A stretch of 64,000 nucleotides of DNA, taken from assembly GCA_016708845.1 (NCBI GenBank), contig JADJFB010000008.1:1-64000 (forward strand), read 5' to 3'. Shown in pieces: positions 45,504 through 54,941 of the stretch (within the stretch, counting starts at the first letter, position 1; every line of letters starts with the position of its first letter). The DNA is from Bacteroidota bacterium (GTDB lineage Bacteria > Bacteroidota > Bacteroidia > B-17B0 > Aurantibacillaceae). Both the position numbers and the translations under genes were made by a program. The notes under the pieces are model-generated. The model was not told the DNA's origin, made no database searches, and worked only from the letters and a program-made list of their open reading frames with translations.

Positions 45504-46088
45504 TTAATCTACATAATTATTTGGTTTTACTTTATCTATTGCCAACCTCTTTTCTCCTTTTAGTTGTTTGTAAAATGTAGGCGTTAAACCTGTTACTTTT
45601 TTGAATTGAGATGATAAATGGGCGCTACTACTATAACCTAGTTCATCGGCAATTTCATTTAGGTTTAATTCGTCATAGACAAGTAGCTCTTTAACTTTTT
45701 CGATTTTTTGAAGTATTATGAATTGTTCGATTGTTAGGCCTTCTCTTTCAGAAAACATAGAACTAAGATGTCCATAATCTTTATTTAATGTGCTTGAAAT
45801 AAGTTCAGAATAATTAACTTTTAAATTTTTTGAACCGTAATGAATCTGCTCAATTACTAGCAATTTTATCTTTTCAATTAATTTATTGATTTTATTGTCA
45901 ATTACTTCAAATCCATGTGGAAGTAGAGCTTCATTAATTTTCAAAATTTCATCATCTAAAAGTTCTTTTTTTTCAAAATGAACCTCACCAAGCGTTACAT
46001 TTACTTTTTGATAACCTAATTGTTTTAATTCAGTTTTAACAAAAGCTATGCAACGGTTACAAACCATATTTTTTATGTAAATAGTCAT
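45504..46088 (-). CDS. AraC-family regulator with N-terminal HMA sensor domain
   Basis: 194 residues. The N-terminal ~65 form an HMA-like domain with YIKNMVCNRCIAFVKTELKQ (CxxC), a direct metal sensor. The C-terminal AraC double HTH has LTIEQFIILQKIEKVKELLV, LNLNEIADELGYSSSAHLSS and FKKVTGLTPTFYKQL. This fuses sensing and DNA binding in one chain, so it is probably the Cu- or Ag-responsive activator of the surrounding copper genes (inference). It lies between the OMP gene and the HMA-MauE gene. Confidence 0.87.
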   Translation of the reverse strand: MTIYIKNMVCNRCIAFVKTELKQLGYQKVNVTLGEVHFEKKELLDDEILKINEALLPHGFEVIDNKINKLIEKIKLLVIEQIHYGSKNLKVNYSELISSTLNKDYGHLSSMFSEREGLTIEQFIILQKIEKVKELLVYDELNLNEIADELGYSSSAHLSSQFKKVTGLTPTFYKQLKGEKRLAIDKVKPNNYVD

Positions 46089-46107
46089 TATTTATTTAAA
46101 TGTTTAA

Positions 46108-47034
46108 TTATAGAAAAATATAGTACTGTAAGTTTAACATATACAGTGGGTAATTACGGATATATGATTTATTTACAAGAGGTAAGGCCGTAGAACAATC
46201 TATACGCAAATTTGATTTAACGATAAATTGTATAGCTGGGCGAAACTCAATGTAATTACCATTATCATAAGCTTTATTGTTTTGTAATACAACATCTTTA
46301 CGATTGTTTGTTATAGACATGGCATCGTAGCTTTTACCTAAAAATTCGACGTATAAATTAATGTTGGTTTGATTAAAGTTTTTGTATTTAAACGGATAAA
46401 CCAAATAGCCAAAAGATAAACTGTAATTGTAGGCGTTACCATAGTTTATAGCCATTTGATTTTGAGTATAAGCAAAAGGCTTTATAATGCCTCCAGTAAA
46501 AGATATTGCTAGTTTGTTTATTAGTGCCGTTGAAATGATACCTCCACCAATGGCTTTGTTGTCACCCATCAATGTAGTTTCTGCTTCGTCGTGTGGTTGA
46601 AAAGCGTAAACCCCGTTGCCGTATAACGCCATACGAAAATGTTTGTGATCTCCATCTTTATTCAAAAAACGGTAACGAAAACCTAAATTGATTGCTTCAA
46701 ATGCATAATTGTATTTTTGTAATGTTTGATTATTTTGAACAAATTCAACATTATTACTATCTGATTGGATGAAATTTGCAGGTAGGCTTTTATAATGATG
46801 ATTTGATGTTGTAAACATCGCACTTAGCATAAACTTTGAATTTACACCATACATAAACATTGCACCATGCCAAGTTCGTGTAACATTACTTGTAAAATAG
46901 GCTTCATTCATTAGCCTTATGCCAAGTGTGTTTTTTGGATTAATACTAGCAGGTTCAGAATTAGGGTATAGTTCTTGGGCATTTAGATTAGAAATAATAA
47001 AAACTGTTAGAACCGAAATTAATATAGATTTCAT
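46108..47034 (-). CDS. Outer-membrane beta-barrel protein of metal cluster
   Basis: 308 residues with a signal peptide (ILISVLTVFIISNLNAQ). The pattern of alternating aromatic strands (TLGIRLMNEAYFTSNVTRTW, KFMLSAMFTTSNHHYKSL, YNYSLSFGYLVYPF, RPAIQFIVKSNLRID) and the terminal YMLNLQYYIFL suggest a barrel. The GAMFMYGVNSKFML region resembles Bacteroidota transporters seen next to HMA proteins. It overlaps the HMA gene stop by 1 nt, so it belongs to the same operon. Substrate unknown. Confidence 0.7.
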   Translation of the reverse strand: MKSILISVLTVFIISNLNAQELYPNSEPASINPKNTLGIRLMNEAYFTSNVTRTWHGAMFMYGVNSKFMLSAMFTTSNHHYKSLPANFIQSDSNNVEFVQNNQTLQKYNYAFEAINLGFRYRFLNKDGDHKHFRMALYGNGVYAFQPHDEAETTLMGDNKAIGGGIISTALINKLAISFTGGIIKPFAYTQNQMAINYGNAYNYSLSFGYLVYPFKYKNFNQTNINLYVEFLGKSYDAMSITNNRKDVVLQNNKAYDNGNYIEFRPAIQFIVKSNLRIDCSTALPLVNKSYIRNYPLYMLNLQYYIFL

Positions 47035-47576
47035 TAGATTGTTATGTGATAGATTCGTTGTTGAGTGTTTGAGTTACAACATGCTTCGGTTTTTCCTGTT
47101 TTAATACACTTTAATGATGTTAAAGACGTGTATTTTTTATACTCTTTTGCAGAGGTTAATCCTTTATCTACAAATTTAACTGCAACTATATTGTTTAAGT
47201 TTTGGTTTTTTACATTAACAAAATGGTATATATTATTTTGAAACTGGTAATGAAAATCGTTTGTAACAGAAACGTTTTCAAATTTAAAGTCGGCTATTAG
47301 TTCGCCAACGGAAAAGCCAGCTCCTTCAATTTTGTTTTTTATTTCATCAATATTAACCGTTTGATTTGGTTTAAATGAAATTGTAAAAATCGCTTTTTCT
47401 AAATCAACTTCAATTTTATCTACAAAGGTAAGTGAGCTTAATGCCTTGTTTACAGAGTTTGAACACATACTGCAAGTAATGCCAGTTACTTTAACTTTTG
47501 CATTTATAAAATTAGCAAAGGCACTAGTGTTTATTGCTAATGCCAAAAGCATGTATATTATTTTATTTTTTTTCAT
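47034..47576 (-). CDS. Exported HMA domain protein with C-terminal extension
   Basis: 180 residues with a signal peptide (IYMLLALAINTSAFA). The HMA domain has KVTGITCSMCSNSVNKALSS (CxxC) and GAGFSVGELIADF. The rest (FENVSVTNDFHYQFQNNIYH and after) is beta-rich and unfamiliar; the end has TGKTEACCNSNTQQRI with a CC pair, recalling the other HMA proteins here. It likely carries Cu(I) in the periplasm and is coupled to the barrel gene. Confidence 0.82.
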   Translation of the reverse strand: MKKNKIIYMLLALAINTSAFANFINAKVKVTGITCSMCSNSVNKALSSLTFVDKIEVDLEKAIFTISFKPNQTVNIDEIKNKIEGAGFSVGELIADFKFENVSVTNDFHYQFQNNIYHFVNVKNQNLNNIVAVKFVDKGLTSAKEYKKYTSLTSLKCIKTGKTEACCNSNTQQRIYHITI

Positions 47577-47586
47577 CTTGATTAAT

Positions 47587-49635
47587 TTATTTATTTATAA
47601 CAATTTTTTTGTTTGTTGTAGAGTTTCCCATTTTTAGATTAAGATTATATACTCCATTTTCTAAAAATGTATTTACTTCTTGTTTATTTGTTCCAATTAT
47701 TTGATAAGAATGTACTGTTTTATAAATCTCTCTTCCTAAAACATCAGTAATTTCAATAGTTATATCTTCGTTTTTAGTTAACTGATATTCAATTGAAAAA
47801 TTACCATTTGTTGGATTTGGATAAATAAGTACATCATTAATTGCTGTTTCCATTTCAGTTACACTTGTAATAAGTGCGCCAAGATTTATATTATCAACGT
47901 ATAAATTATTTCCACCATCGGTAACATTTACAATTTTAAGCTGAACATTAGGATAAGTTGTATATGTAGCTAGGCTAATATTTGCAATTTTCCAAACTGT
48001 ACTGGCAGTTGGCACATAAGGCGTTGTTTGCGTTGTACCTGTTATCATGGCTGTACCTGTACGATAAAAAACTTGTGACCAGTTCACTCCACAATCTTTT
48101 GAGGCTAAAACAATTAATTCGTCGGAGTAACTTGGGTCTGATTTAGCATAAGCCCATTTAAAGTTTAAATATGGTGTACCAGTAAATGAAGTAAAATCAA
48201 AACGTGGTAATACTAAAGCATCTGACTGTCCGTAATTAATATTGATTAAGTTATTAATTTTTGCACTTGCCAAACCTTGATAAGCGGTAGCAATAGTATC
48301 ACGTTCCCAAGTAATACCTCCGTCTGGATTATCAATTGTAATGCCGTTAGTTGGAAACGTAACTGATTCAAAATTTTCGAAATAAGGCAACGCTTGTCCG
48401 ATAGGTGGCGTTGTAACATTTACATAACCGTTTATAATTAAGCTATCTGTACCATTGCTATTAGTTGCAACTAATTTTACTTGAAAATTACCAATTGCAG
48501 AATAGCTAACGGTTGGATTTGCAACTGATGATATTGCAGGAGTTCCACCTTGAAAATACCATTGATAGGAAATTGGCATATTTTGAGATTTATTGTAAAA
48601 TATAATTGAGTTTCCTACACATATATTTTGATTTAGGGTAACAAAATCTGCAATTACTTTACAATTACTATTTACAAAACCACTATCACAGCCTGTTGAG
48701 TCTAAGTTCCATTGTTGCCAAATATCGTTTCTTAAACTCACTAATGTAGCTTGCATTCGTTGTTTTTGACCGTTACTAAACATGCTTTTACAATTATCAT
48801 TTGAGTAATCCATGTAATTTTGAATTTGGTCGTTTACGTTTGGAATATCATTTGAACAACTGTTAATAGTTGGGCAACCGTAATTTGGATTTGCTGCAGG
48901 TGGCGTATCACAAACTAAATCTCCATCTGTGCATGTATCAACGCCACATCCACTATTGAAGGTATGATACAAACCAAACCAATGTCCAATTTCGTGCGAG
49001 GTAGTTCTACCAAGAGAAGCAGATGCCGTCCCTGTTTTTCCATAATAATCATGTCTAACAACAATTCCATCTTCATCGGGCGGACCACCCGGAAAGGATG
49101 AGTAACCTAAAATACCGCTACCATTATTAATGTTTTTTACTACGTACATATTTAGGTAACGAGTATTGTCCCAATAGCTCAATAATTTTAATTGACTACG
49201 TTGATAGGTTTGATGATTAGATAAGGGGCTATTTACTCTAACAATACCATTAGTGCATTTCCCTTGTGGGTCTTTTTTAGCTAAACAAAATTCAATATCT
49301 GTATCTACACCTGCACCAAAGCCATTAGTTCCAATTTTTCTTCTAAAGTCTTCGTTTAAAACATCTATTTGACTTTGTATTTGAGCATCAGATATATTAT
49401 TAGTACCTCCATCGTGTATAACATGAACTACAACTGGTATTACTTTTAAATTTGGATTATGTGATAGCAGTTTTTTTTCTGCTTTATGTAATCCTTTTTG
49501 AATTTCAAGTTCTGCTTTTTCGATGACCGCTTTGTTTGTTCGTTGGTATTTATCGAAATAACAAGGCTCATTATTTTGTGCTTTTGTAATGAAATTAGCA
49601 AAAAGTGCAGTAATTATTAAAATTTTTATTTTCAT
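47587..49635 (-). CDS. Secreted M43 (pappalysin-like) metalloprotease with PKD and T9SS tail
   Basis: 682 residues. Signal peptide, then an M43/cytophagalysin catalytic domain with the zinc site HEIGHWFGLYH (214-224), GCPTINSCSND and the Met-turn YMDYSND. A PKD domain (~325-410; SYQWYFQGGTPAIS, GNFQVKLVATNSNG) and a MAM-like carbohydrate-binding region (WAYAKSDPSYSDELIV) follow. The last ~80 residues are a T9SS type A sorting tail (IYPNPTNGNFSIEYQL, VLGREIYKTV, GVYNLNLKMGN). Substrate unknown. It is unusual among copper genes and may be cargo of opportunity. Confidence 0.9.
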   Translation of the reverse strand: MKIKILIITALFANFITKAQNNEPCYFDKYQRTNKAVIEKAELEIQKGLHKAEKKLLSHNPNLKVIPVVVHVIHDGGTNNISDAQIQSQIDVLNEDFRRKIGTNGFGAGVDTDIEFCLAKKDPQGKCTNGIVRVNSPLSNHQTYQRSQLKLLSYWDNTRYLNMYVVKNINNGSGILGYSSFPGGPPDEDGIVVRHDYYGKTGTASASLGRTTSHEIGHWFGLYHTFNSGCGVDTCTDGDLVCDTPPAANPNYGCPTINSCSNDIPNVNDQIQNYMDYSNDNCKSMFSNGQKQRMQATLVSLRNDIWQQWNLDSTGCDSGFVNSNCKVIADFVTLNQNICVGNSIIFYNKSQNMPISYQWYFQGGTPAISSVANPTVSYSAIGNFQVKLVATNSNGTDSLIINGYVNVTTPPIGQALPYFENFESVTFPTNGITIDNPDGGITWERDTIATAYQGLASAKINNLININYGQSDALVLPRFDFTSFTGTPYLNFKWAYAKSDPSYSDELIVLASKDCGVNWSQVFYRTGTAMITGTTQTTPYVPTASTVWKIANISLATYTTYPNVQLKIVNVTDGGNNLYVDNINLGALITSVTEMETAINDVLIYPNPTNGNFSIEYQLTKNEDITIEITDVLGREIYKTVHSYQIIGTNKQEVNTFLENGVYNLNLKMGNSTTNKKIVINK

Positions 49636-49727
49636 CTGTTATTGTATTTAATATAATTATAGAACGTAGCGTTTTGAAAATACAAGCTATGAGGAAAGTA
49701 TAATCAACATAAGCTACGTTCTAAATA

Positions 49728-50105
49728 TTATGGTTTTCTATCGTATTGGCAGCATTCAGGCAACTCACTATAAGTTGTATTATCTCCTTTATATTTTTCG
49801 TTATCATAACCAACTACCGCTATATTTTTCTGAATTTTGTCGAGGGTTATTTTTGTTGTATCGTATGTCACAGAAATCATTTTTGTTTCTGTGCTCCAAT
49901 CTGCTTTTGTTACACCTTCAACTTTTAAAGACCCTTCTATGGTTTCTTTACACATTTCGCAATTACCCCAAACTTTAAATGTTGAATTTGCTAAGCCATT
50001 TGCAACTACAGTTGATGTTTCTACTGTTTCAGATTCTGCTTTGTTACCACAAGATGTTATTGCAAATGCTATAAAAGCGATTACGATGTATTTAGATATT
50101 TTCAT
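49728..50105 (-). CDS. HMA domain lipoprotein
   Basis: 125 residues with a lipoprotein signal (YIVIAFIAFAITSCGNK). The HMA domain has FKVWGNCEMCKETIEGSLKV, MISVTYDTTKI and GYDNEKYKGD, ending YSELPECCQYDRKP. It is clearly related to the N-terminal half of the HMA-DUF3347 protein at 43734 (same GNCxMCK and CCxYDR). A periplasmic membrane-tethered metal carrier is the likely role. It precedes the protease gene by 92 nt. Confidence 0.87.
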   Translation of the reverse strand: MKISKYIVIAFIAFAITSCGNKAESETVETSTVVANGLANSTFKVWGNCEMCKETIEGSLKVEGVTKADWSTETKMISVTYDTTKITLDKIQKNIAVVGYDNEKYKGDNTTYSELPECCQYDRKP

Positions 50106-50108
50106 AGT

Positions 50109-50993
50109 TTAGTTAATTATTAGTTTTTTATTAATTGATTGGTTATTACTATTTATTTGTATGGTATATATGCCTTTGCTCCATTAAGAAGTATTTATCG
50201 TATTGTTTTTACTTAATTCTCTTGTTTTATATATAAGGTTACCACTAAAATCAAAAATCATTAAAGTCGAAGCTTTATCATGATCAGAATTAAAACCAAT
50301 ATTTACAATGTCGCTTGAAGGGTTTGGGAAAACAGAAATGGTATTAGAATTTAAACTGTATTCATTTATTCCTACAACATTGCCTATAAATTGCAAATTA
50401 TCTACGTATATATAACTGCCATTTTTTGGAACACTACTGCTCGAAGAAATAACAATAATGGCACTGTCAGGATTTTCACCATTCTTATAATTTAAAAGAG
50501 TGCCATTATTAAACCAACTATGAGCCATTGCATTAAAATAACTTACTCCAAATGCAACTGTATATCTTCGTAAAAGAGAAGAATTCCATTTTGTTAGCAG
50601 AACTTTAATGTTTGATGAATCAGCTGGGTCGGAAGGCATATATTGTACATAAGAACTTAAATACTGTGGTCGGTTAGAAAAAGGAAATCCTGATTTTGGT
50701 TTGTAGGTTATAGTATCTATTATACCACAAACTGCAATGCCAGGAACGATACCTTTACCTGCAATTGCTTTAGAACTCAAAAATAAATAAGAAGTACCTG
50801 AATAACCTGGTGTACCTTTAATACAAGTATAAATACCGCTATTATTAGTCATCTGATTTAAGTTATCCCAATTATCAGGGGTTTGATAGCTTCCAGTATT
50901 TGTCCAAGCTTCAAAACCAGTATTTGGAATTTGAGCATAGTTTATAACTGAAATAAAAACAGATAAAATTGCTATGTATAATTGCTTAGGCAT
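50109..50993 (-). CDS. T9SS-exported PCMD-like protein, stop codon in sorting tail
   Basis: Signal peptide (IAILSVFISVINYAQ) then IPNTGFEAWTNTGSYQTPDN, a PCMD-type opening, beta-sandwich segments, GSYIYVDNLQF and the T9SS start VFPNPSSDIVNIGF. The frame stops at 50184 at TAA, where the paralogous T9SS tail of the next oxidase has CAA (Gln). Reading on in frame gives WSKGIYTIQINSNNQSINKK and a stop at 50109. A C-to-T change therefore truncates the tail, which should impair T9SS sorting. It is a paralogue of the protein at 52720. Confidence 0.75.
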
Positions 50994-50995
50994 TT

Positions 50996-52699
50996 TTAAT
51001 TTACAATTAACTTTTTTGTAATAGATTGATTATTACTGTTTACCTGAACTGTATATATGCCTTTGCTCCATTGCGAAGTATTTATTTGCATTGAGTTTGT
51101 ACTTGTTTTATTTTGAGTATAAATCATTTCTCCTAATACATTATAAATTGAAATGCTTGTCATATCTTTTGCATCAATATTTACAAGGTTGCTAGTTGGG
51201 TTTGGGTAAATAGTAAGTGAATTGTTATTATTTTTTAATTCGTTAACGCCAACACTCAATGGCTTTACAATAAACTGTCCCATCATACCATCATCTTCGT
51301 GCATTAAAATATGGCAGTGATACATGAATGGAATTGTGGTATCGGCAAAATCTTCGAACTTGGTAATAAACATTACCGAGTCAAAAGGCGGAACAAGTAC
51401 AACGTCTTTTCTTCCCAATTCTTCTGCTGAAGGTACATTTCCACTTCTATCAATTAAAAAAAACTGTACATCGTGAATATGAAAAGGATGTGCTACCATT
51501 GTTTCATTAACTAATTTCCAAATTTCAATACTGCCCAAAGGGATTTCATAATCGATACGCATCATGTCAAATGAATTACCATTAAAATAAAATGGACCGT
51601 CCATTACCATTAAGCTATCAGCTGTAAACCGAATAGTACGTGTAATATTTGCCTGACCAGCAGTGAATGGTGTATTAGTTGTTAATATTGTTGGAATTGT
51701 TGTAACAGGGTTTGCCGTTTGGGGGACAACAGTAATTTGCATGATATTAAAATCAATTCCGTTTAATGGACTGTCCATTGGAGGACTTCCAACAGGCATT
51801 GGCATAGTTGGGCCACCTTGGACGCCCATGGCTAATTCGGAAGCATAACTCATTAAATGAAGTGTTTGACCATTCATGCCATTTAAATCAATTAAAATTT
51901 CGACGCGCTCGCCAGGGGATAATCTAATTCTATTTGTTGTTACAGGGCTATTTAATAATCCTCCATCACTTGCAATAATTTTAAACTGTTTATTTGCAGT
52001 GAACCCAAAATTAAATGTTCGTTCTCCTGAAGCATTTAATAAACGCATTCTAACAATTTGTGCAGGGAAATTAGCGTTTACCGTATAGCCATGACTTGCC
52101 CTTGCTCCATTTACCAAAATTGTGCTGTCTTGCATACCTAAAGGCATAGCCTGATTAACGGAATCGTATTGCTGACATTGCACTATTAAAGGGAAATCAT
52201 CAATACCATATTTTCTAGGCAAATTTAATGCGGCTTCAATTGGGTCTCGCACAATAATTAATCCTGCTGCTCCTTTGATAGCTTGCTTAGCAGTTTTACC
52301 CATAAAATGTGGATGATACCAATAGGTTGCTGCATTATCCATTACGGTAAATGAAGGAGTCCAAATTGCGCCTGGTAAAATTATTGTATGCGGGCCACCG
52401 TCCATCATAGATGGAAGATGTAATCCGTGCCAATGAACAGTTGTTGTGTCGCCTATTTGATTACTCACAGACATATTTACATTACTGCCTTTATTTAAAA
52501 TTAAGGTAGGTCCCAAATATTTATACTGATTAAAGGCATAGGTGTGTGAGATTTTTCCTGTAGGAAAAAACTGCACACTATCTTTATGCATATTTAAAAC
52601 ATAATTTGGGCCCGACAATGTATCAGGAATTGGTAACAACGTTTGCGCAATAGTATTAAATCCTAATAGCATTAAACCAATATTTAATAAAAATTTCAT
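50996..52699 (-). CDS. T9SS-exported multicopper oxidase
   Basis: 567 residues with a signal peptide (IGLMLLGFNTIAQ). The cupredoxin domains carry all the usual copper motifs: TTVHWHGLHLPSMMDGGP, TYWYHPHFMGKTAKQA, VAHPFHIHDVQFFLIDR and MYHCHILMHEDDGMMGQFIV. A loop rich in Met and Pro (PTMPMPVGSPPMDSP) may bind Cu(I). The last ~75 residues are a T9SS sorting tail (YPNPTSNLVNIDAK, QWSKGIYTVQVNSNNQS). Expected: a surface or secreted cuprous or phenol oxidase. It lies between two paralogous PCMD-like T9SS proteins. Confidence 0.92.
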   Translation of the reverse strand: MKFLLNIGLMLLGFNTIAQTLLPIPDTLSGPNYVLNMHKDSVQFFPTGKISHTYAFNQYKYLGPTLILNKGSNVNMSVSNQIGDTTTVHWHGLHLPSMMDGGPHTIILPGAIWTPSFTVMDNAATYWYHPHFMGKTAKQAIKGAAGLIIVRDPIEAALNLPRKYGIDDFPLIVQCQQYDSVNQAMPLGMQDSTILVNGARASHGYTVNANFPAQIVRMRLLNASGERTFNFGFTANKQFKIIASDGGLLNSPVTTNRIRLSPGERVEILIDLNGMNGQTLHLMSYASELAMGVQGGPTMPMPVGSPPMDSPLNGIDFNIMQITVVPQTANPVTTIPTILTTNTPFTAGQANITRTIRFTADSLMVMDGPFYFNGNSFDMMRIDYEIPLGSIEIWKLVNETMVAHPFHIHDVQFFLIDRSGNVPSAEELGRKDVVLVPPFDSVMFITKFEDFADTTIPFMYHCHILMHEDDGMMGQFIVKPLSVGVNELKNNNNSLTIYPNPTSNLVNIDAKDMTSISIYNVLGEMIYTQNKTSTNSMQINTSQWSKGIYTVQVNSNNQSITKKLIVN

Positions 52700-52719
52700 T
52701 TTGTTTATTTTTAAAATTG

Positions 52720-53610
52720 TTATTCAAGAATTATTTTTTTAGTCTCGGTTTTATATTCACCAATAACATTAACAATATAAGAGCCTTTTGCAATCCCTGA
52801 TAAATCCATTAATTGTCTGGCATCTCCATCAATTTTACCCATGTTTTTAGAACGAATTAATTTACCGTTCATGTCCGTTAATTCAATTACTATTTGCTGA
52901 GATGTTTTTAAATTAAAAATGAAATTAATTGATGAACTTGTTGGATTAGGATAAATTGCCATGTTGGATAAAAAAGAATCTTGATTTTCAATTCCAGTTA
53001 CTACACCTGAAAACGCTAAATTATCAACCCATAAATAATCATTATTTGTTGGTACGCTACCACTTGCTTTCATCACAATAATACAGCTATCAGGATTGTT
53101 TCCATCTGTATAAGTTAATGGAATAGTGAAATTTGCCCAAGCCATTGCCATGCCTGAAAGTGTAACGTTTCCGGAAGCAACAGGCATTCTCATTCCTAAT
53201 CCTGAATCCCAACGAGTTAAAGTAACTTGTATAGAACCTTGACTTGAACCATAAATCATGTGTTGCCATTTGCCTGTGAAATTTGCAGGACGCATATTAT
53301 ATGCGAACCCAGATTTAGGCGTCATTGTCATTGAATCTAAAACGCCACTTACAGCAATACCTCCTACAACGCTAGTTGCAACAGTTTTGGAAGTTATTTT
53401 CATATAAGATGCTCCTGGACTACCCGGAGTAGCTTTAGTAACAGTATAAACACCTGCTAAAGTAGTAGTGTTGTTTAAAGTGCCCCAACCATTTGGAACT
53501 GAGTAAGTGCTAACAGCTGTCCAGTTTTCGAAACCAGAATTTGGAATTTGAGCAAAAGCCGTTACAGAAATAGTTGTAGCCGCAATAAAAGTGAAAATTG
53601 ATTTTTTCAT
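52720..53610 (-). CDS. T9SS-exported PCMD-like protein
   Basis: 296 residues with a signal peptide (FTFIAATTISVTAFAQ). IPNSGFENWTAVSTYSVPNG, TPGSPGASYMKITSKT, GFAYNMRPANFTGKWQHM and NDYLWVDNLAFSG match the putative carbohydrate-metabolism-domain type of Bacteroidota surface proteins. The end is a T9SS tail (YPNPTSSSINFIF, GKLIRSKNMGK, KGSYIVNVIGEY). It shares ~40% of residues by eye with the 50109-50993 protein. It lies 20 nt upstream of the multicopper oxidase, so it probably leads the operon. Role unknown. Confidence 0.78.
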   Translation of the reverse strand: MKKSIFTFIAATTISVTAFAQIPNSGFENWTAVSTYSVPNGWGTLNNTTTLAGVYTVTKATPGSPGASYMKITSKTVATSVVGGIAVSGVLDSMTMTPKSGFAYNMRPANFTGKWQHMIYGSSQGSIQVTLTRWDSGLGMRMPVASGNVTLSGMAMAWANFTIPLTYTDGNNPDSCIIVMKASGSVPTNNDYLWVDNLAFSGVVTGIENQDSFLSNMAIYPNPTSSSINFIFNLKTSQQIVIELTDMNGKLIRSKNMGKIDGDARQLMDLSGIAKGSYIVNVIGEYKTETKKIILE

Positions 53611-53720
53611 ATTCGATTTTTTAGATTTAATAATTAATAAAGGAAATTGCGCTTGTTAAGATAAAAGCACAGAAAATCCACAACTTATAACAGTTGTAGA
53701 TTAAAGACAATAAAATAAAA

Positions 53721-54105
53721 TCAGATTAATAATACCTGATTTTTCAGGTATAAAGGATTGTCATATAAGACGGGTGGAGAATAATACTTTGATGTAATAT
53801 CAACATTATTATCATTTGATAAATTAAAAAGTAATTGACTGGATAAAAGCGCAACTAAGTGAACCGTGGGATTAGATGCTTCTGTTACTTTACTTGCTTT
53901 ATGATTTTCTTCAACTTTAATTAGCTTGGTTTTGTCTTTACAACATCCTTTGCTTTTCTTTTTGGTACCGCAACATCCTTTTTCGTTATTAGAAAAAAAG
54001 GAAACTGTTTTTAATTTGCCACCACAATAGTGTAAATTCATAGTAATACCAGACGTTACAGTCAGGTAAAGCATAGAAAAAATATTACTAGAAATTTTTG
54101 CATAT
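53721..54105 (-). CDS. HYC_CC_PP family protein (one-base slip at start)
   Basis: Short exported metal-associated protein. The family signatures are all present: HYCGGKL, a cluster GCCGTKKKSKGCCKDKT and SPPVLYDNPLYL. The open frame begins MLYLTVTSGITMNL, too short a leader. Restoring one T in the T run near 54075 links it to the ATG at 54105 (MQKFLVIFFSMLYLTV), giving a normal signal peptide and about 128 residues. Such proteins sit beside copper efflux genes in Bacteroidota. Likely periplasmic; function unknown. Confidence 0.82.
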
Positions 54106-54233
54106 TACTATTAAAGCCAAATATAGTAAATATTGTTTTTAAAACATTGAAAATTAATGCAAAATTATGTTAGGAATACAATTTAAGTTATTTTTAGACG
54201 TATTGAAATGATTTAGATTGAGTCATTATCATG

Positions 54234-54941
54234 TTAAATACGTTTATCTAAAGTATTGTTGTTAAAAGCAATGAGGTTAAATTGTTCGCGTAAGCGAGAG
54301 CGAAGCCGATTGCCATAGGCAGCTTCAATTTCGGAGGCTGATAAATTGGTGGTTAAGTGAGTTATGAGCTTGCGAGAAACGAATAAATCGTAACGAGATA
54401 GGAGAATTTCAGCCATGACGTTGCACTCGTTACCGTAAAGTTTTAGGTTGTTTTCTGTGCCTAAATCATCAAAACAATACACAATTGGTTCGTGATTTTT
54501 AAAACTTGAATGGCTGTATTTATTAATGGTTGCATAACCTTCCTTAATAAATTCAAAGCTAATATCTCGACAAGATTTTACAATAAACTGATTTTGTTGA
54601 GGCATGAAACAACGAAGTAAAAGCATAAGCGACGTTTTGCCACAACCAATTGGACCAGAAAGCATGATGCCTTTATTAAAATTGATTCCTAAAGCCAAAG
54701 CCGTTTCAGAATCTTTAAAAAAGAAGGATAGCATTTTGCGAAGCAACAAAACATCATTTTCACAAATTGTGAAATGATTGCCAAATTGCTTTTTGCCTTG
54801 GGCTTGAAGCCATGCAATGGCTTTGTTGTAATCATAGCAAAGCTTCTCAACTTCAATTGGATTTACAGGATTAAAGTGGTTCGTTGTAGTTTTTCCCTGT
54901 TGAGGTGTGGAGGTTACCTGGTCGTGTTTTGGTTTTGTCAT
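54234..54941 (-). CDS. DnaC/IstB-like AAA+ ATPase
   Basis: 235 residues with Walker A GPIGCGKTSLMLLL, Walker B IVYCFDDLGTENNL, sensor-1 LITHLTTNLSASEI and arginine-finger region YGNRLRSRLREQFNLI. Size and order fit helicase-loader ATPases of mobile elements. It overlaps the end of the winged-helix gene by 71 nt and is probably part of a small replication or maintenance module with it and the HTH gene. It may load DnaB at a replication origin on the excised element (inference). Confidence 0.82.
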   Translation of the reverse strand: MTKPKHDQVTSTPQQGKTTTNHFNPVNPIEVEKLCYDYNKAIAWLQAQGKKQFGNHFTICENDVLLLRKMLSFFFKDSETALALGINFNKGIMLSGPIGCGKTSLMLLLRCFMPQQNQFIVKSCRDISFEFIKEGYATINKYSHSSFKNHEPIVYCFDDLGTENNLKLYGNECNVMAEILLSRYDLFVSRKLITHLTTNLSASEIEAAYGNRLRSRLREQFNLIAFNNNTLDKRI

